A stretch of 64,000 nucleotides of DNA from Thermus antranikianii DSM 12462 (GTDB taxonomy: Bacteria > Deinococcota > Deinococci > Deinococcales > Thermaceae). The position numbers and the translations under genes were made by a program. The DNA lies in NCBI RefSeq assembly GCF_000423905.1, contig NZ_AUIW01000010.1, forward strand, positions 1 to 64,000. Direction: 5' to 3'. Below, one piece after another: positions 62,246 to 64,000 of this stretch (its first letter is position 1; each line of letters opens with the position of its first letter). The notes beneath the pieces are model-generated. The model was given only the letters and a program-made list of their open reading frames with translations. It had not been told where the DNA came from and made no database searches.

Positions 62246-63322
62246 ATGGCCCGGGCACGAAGCCCCTATACTGGAACTAACTTGCACCCTACCCTCGAGC
62301 TTCTGGATCCCTTGCATCCCTTAAGGCGCAGGATGGCCTTATGGCTCCTGCCCCTCGGGGCCCTTCTGGCCCTGGTGGCCTTTGCCGCCTCGAGGGCCGT
62401 GGGCCTGGACCCAGTGGACCGCTTCTTCCTTCCCCTCCTGGCCTTAGGTTTTTCCCTCCTGGCCTTGGCCTTATGGCGCCTTCCCCGCACCAGCTCCTGG
62501 GTTCTTCCCTTAGCCCATGCCCTCGTAGCCACGTACCTCCTCGCCACCCTGGCCTTCCAGCTCCTTATTGCCCCAAATCCCCTGGGCCTATCCCCCGCCG
62601 CCCACTGGGTTCCCTTCGTGTACTTCAGCAGCTTCCTCTTCTTCCGAACCCAAAAGGCGGTGCGCCTGGCCCTTCTTTACCTCCTCACCCTCTTCCTCCT
62701 CTCCCTCATGGGGGCCTTCCGCGGCCACTTCCACGCGGAGCACCTCAACGCACTGGTCCAGTTCTTCGGGGCCAACCTGGCCTATGTGGGCCTTCTTTAC
62801 ATGCTGGTTCGGATTAAGGAGGGCTACCTCGAGGCCCGACTGGATGCCTACACCGACCCCCTCACCGGGCTCAGAAATCGGCGCTACCTGGATCTCGTCT
62901 TGGAAAGAGAACTCTTCCGCGTCCGGCGCTACCGCCGGCCCCTATCCCTTTTGGTCCTGGATCTGGACAACTTCAAGCAGATCAACGACACCCACGGCCA
63001 CCCGGTGGGAGACCGGGTGCTCAAAGCCCTGGCCCGCTGCCTGGAGGAGCACATCCGGCAAAGCGACCGGGCGGTGCGCCTCGGGGGGGAGGAGTTCGCC
63101 GTCCTCCTTGCGGAAACCCCCTTGGCCCAAGCAGTGCGGATGGCAAGCCGGCTCCGGCAAGCGGTGGCCGCCTTAAGGGTTTCCCCGGCGGAGGGGATTT
63201 CCGTAAGCATAGGCGTGGCTGAGGCCCGTCCCGAAGATTCCCCCCTTTCCCTCCTCAAGCGGGCCGACGACGCCCTTTACCAGGCTAAGCGCCGGGGGAA
63301 AAACCGGGTGGAGGTGGGTTAA
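62246..63322 (+). CDS. Membrane diguanylate cyclase (GGDEF)
   Basis: A 358-residue cyclase. Five or six membrane helices (about 31-188) precede a GGDEF domain: DPLTGLRNRRYL (204-215), LDLDNFKQIND, GGEEF (280-284), and the product-inhibition I-site RQSD (271-274) exactly 5 residues before it. It makes c-di-GMP and should be feedback-inhibited. Start doubtful: ATG 62246 lacks an SD, while TATACT (62267-62272) sits 9 nt before an in-frame TTG at 62282, which may be the true leaderless start. Confidence 0.9.
   Translation: MARARSPYTGTNLHPTLELLDPLHPLRRRMALWLLPLGALLALVAFAASRAVGLDPVDRFFLPLLALGFSLLALALWRLPRTSSWVLPLAHALVATYLLATLAFQLLIAPNPLGLSPAAHWVPFVYFSSFLFFRTQKAVRLALLYLLTLFLLSLMGAFRGHFHAEHLNALVQFFGANLAYVGLLYMLVRIKEGYLEARLDAYTDPLTGLRNRRYLDLVLERELFRVRRYRRPLSLLVLDLDNFKQINDTHGHPVGDRVLKALARCLEEHIRQSDRAVRLGGEEFAVLLAETPLAQAVRMASRLRQAVAALRVSPAEGISVSIGVAEARPEDSPLSLLKRADDALYQAKRRGKNRVEVG
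62267..62272 (+). promoter_or_regulatory. -10 element inside the annotated 5' end of the cyclase gene
   Basis: TATACT, identical to the gyrB and lptF -10s, 9 nt before TTG 62282. Confidence 0.45.
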
Positions 63323-63324
63323 AC

Positions 63325-63360
63325 CCACCCCTCCCTACCGGGGCCCCCACGGTGGGGTGG
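63325..63360. terminator. Possible hairpin between the cyclase and metK genes
   Basis: CCACCCC / GGGGTGG arms with a GC-rich 22-nt loop between convergent stops; weaker than the other convergent hairpins. Confidence 0.35.
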
Positions 63361-63362
63361 CC

Positions 63363-64000
63363 TTAGAGGCCTGCTTCCCGCCTTAGGACCTCCACCCGGT
63401 CGGTTTCCTCCCAAGGGAAGCCTGCGCGGCCGAAGTGGCCGTAAGCGCTGGTGGGGGTGTAGATGGGACGGAGAAGGTCCAGCTCCTCGATGATGGCCAA
63501 GGGCCTGGGGTCAAAGACCCGTTTCACGATCTCCGTGAGCTTTTCATCGGGCAAGACCCCGGTGCCGAAGGTTTCCACCCGCAAGGAAACGGGCCTGGCC
63601 TTACCGATGGCATAGGCCAGCTCCACCAAGGCCCGCCGGGCCAGGCCCGCCGCCACCAGGTTCTTGGCTATGTAGCGGGCGTAGTAGCTGGCCGAACGGT
63701 CCACCTTGGTAGGGTCCTTGCCGCTGAAGGCCCCGCCTCCGTGGGGGACCGCCCCTCCGTAGGTGTCCACGATGATCTTGCGCCCGGTAAGCCCGGTGTC
63801 CGCATGGGGCCCTCCCAGGATAAACCGGCCCGAGGGGTTGATGAGGTACTCCGTCTCCCCCTCCTTCAGGTACTCAGGGGGGATGGCCTGGCGCACCACC
63901 TCGCGGATGAGATCCTCACGAAGCTGGTCCTGCTCCACCTCCGGGGAATGCTGGGCGGAGACCACCACCGTCTTCACGTAAAGGGGCCTATCCCCCTCGT
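63363..64000 (-). CDS. metK: S-adenosylmethionine synthetase, C-terminal part
   Basis: The last 212 codons of MetK; the 5' part lies beyond the window. It makes SAM from methionine and ATP. Visible are [24 protein letters not shown] and [18 protein letters not shown] split across the central motif, and AYGHFGR near the end. The frame stays open to the edge. It converges with the cyclase gene. SAM is the donor for the methylase, TrmB and polyamine synthesis seen here. Confidence 0.95.
   Translation of the reverse strand, partial: EGDRPLYVKTVVVSAQHSPEVEQDQLREDLIREVVRQAIPPEYLKEGETEYLINPSGRFILGGPHADTGLTGRKIIVDTYGGAVPHGGGAFSGKDPTKVDRSASYYARYIAKNLVAAGLARRALVELAYAIGKARPVSLRVETFGTGVLPDEKLTEIVKRVFDPRPLAIIEELDLLRPIYTPTSAYGHFGRAGFPWEETDRVEVLRREAGL

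Overview
The window is about 67% GC chromosomal DNA from a Thermus species (Deinococcota). The evidence is the close likeness of GyrB, SpeA, FbpA and the TaqI-type methylase to Thermus proteins as I know them, the GTG/TTG starts, the dense overlapping operons, and a leaderless gene architecture: a TAnnnT -10 hexamer only 5-9 nt before the start codon in about twenty genes. Almost all of the window is core genome. The only mobile DNA seen is the right end of an IS256-family element at 1-111. No rRNA, tRNA or CRISPR array was recognised, and no gene-free stretch exceeds 300 bp.

Layout. 1-8549: IS end, ParB-like DUF4032 protein, alpha-oxoamine synthase, a solitary M.TaqI-like DNA methyltransferase, a small membrane protein, gyrB and hrpB. 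8614-17328: SCP2 protein with a zinc dehydrogenase, a USP-like protein, then an lptF-lptG-lptD-lipoprotein-SDR operon and VanZ. 17321-24988 (minus): methylmalonyl-CoA epimerase, FAD dehydrogenase, 4Fe-4S protein with chorismate mutase/DAHP synthase, tatA-tatC, glmU, trmB. 25061-35628: DUF4388 protein with a response regulator/HD-GYP, UbiD, YraN, a PASTA protein with a kinase-like but apparently dead N-terminus, a one-domain TrxR-like flavoprotein, SDR, AlaX, a HEPN/MNT pair, rsuA, VanW, cupin. 35628-46684: topA, CoA-transferase with alanine dehydrogenase, DUF456, glutaredoxin-like protein with lgt, PatB-like aminotransferase, hsp20, rhodanese with MBL hydrolase and zinc-ribbon coiled coil, OsmC. 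46786-56775: alkaline-phosphatase-superfamily protein, fbpABC iron importer, truA, peptide ABC transporter (binding protein and two permeases), A-type Fe-S carrier. 56867-64000: M24 peptidase, prs, hydrolase, DUF72, speA, diguanylate cyclase and a partial metK.

How they work together. The window holds envelope functions (Lpt-type transport, Lgt, Tat, GlmU, VanW, PASTA), both c-di-GMP synthesis and breakdown, DNA topology (gyrB, topA), translation and tRNA quality control (TrmB, TruA, RsuA, AlaX), iron and peptide import, and branch points (DAHP synthase, PRPP, SAM, arginine decarboxylase).

The best leads are regulatory and architectural: a nearly symmetric 19-bp bidirectional leaderless promoter between alaX and the HEPN gene; a Fur-like palindrome plus a second inverted repeat over the fbpA promoter; tandem palindromes over the speA promoter and leader; an 18-bp operator beside gyrB; a promoter aimed at a terminator about 40 nt away (candidate tiny RNA); the PASTA protein; and strong over-representation of the octamer CCTCGAGG.
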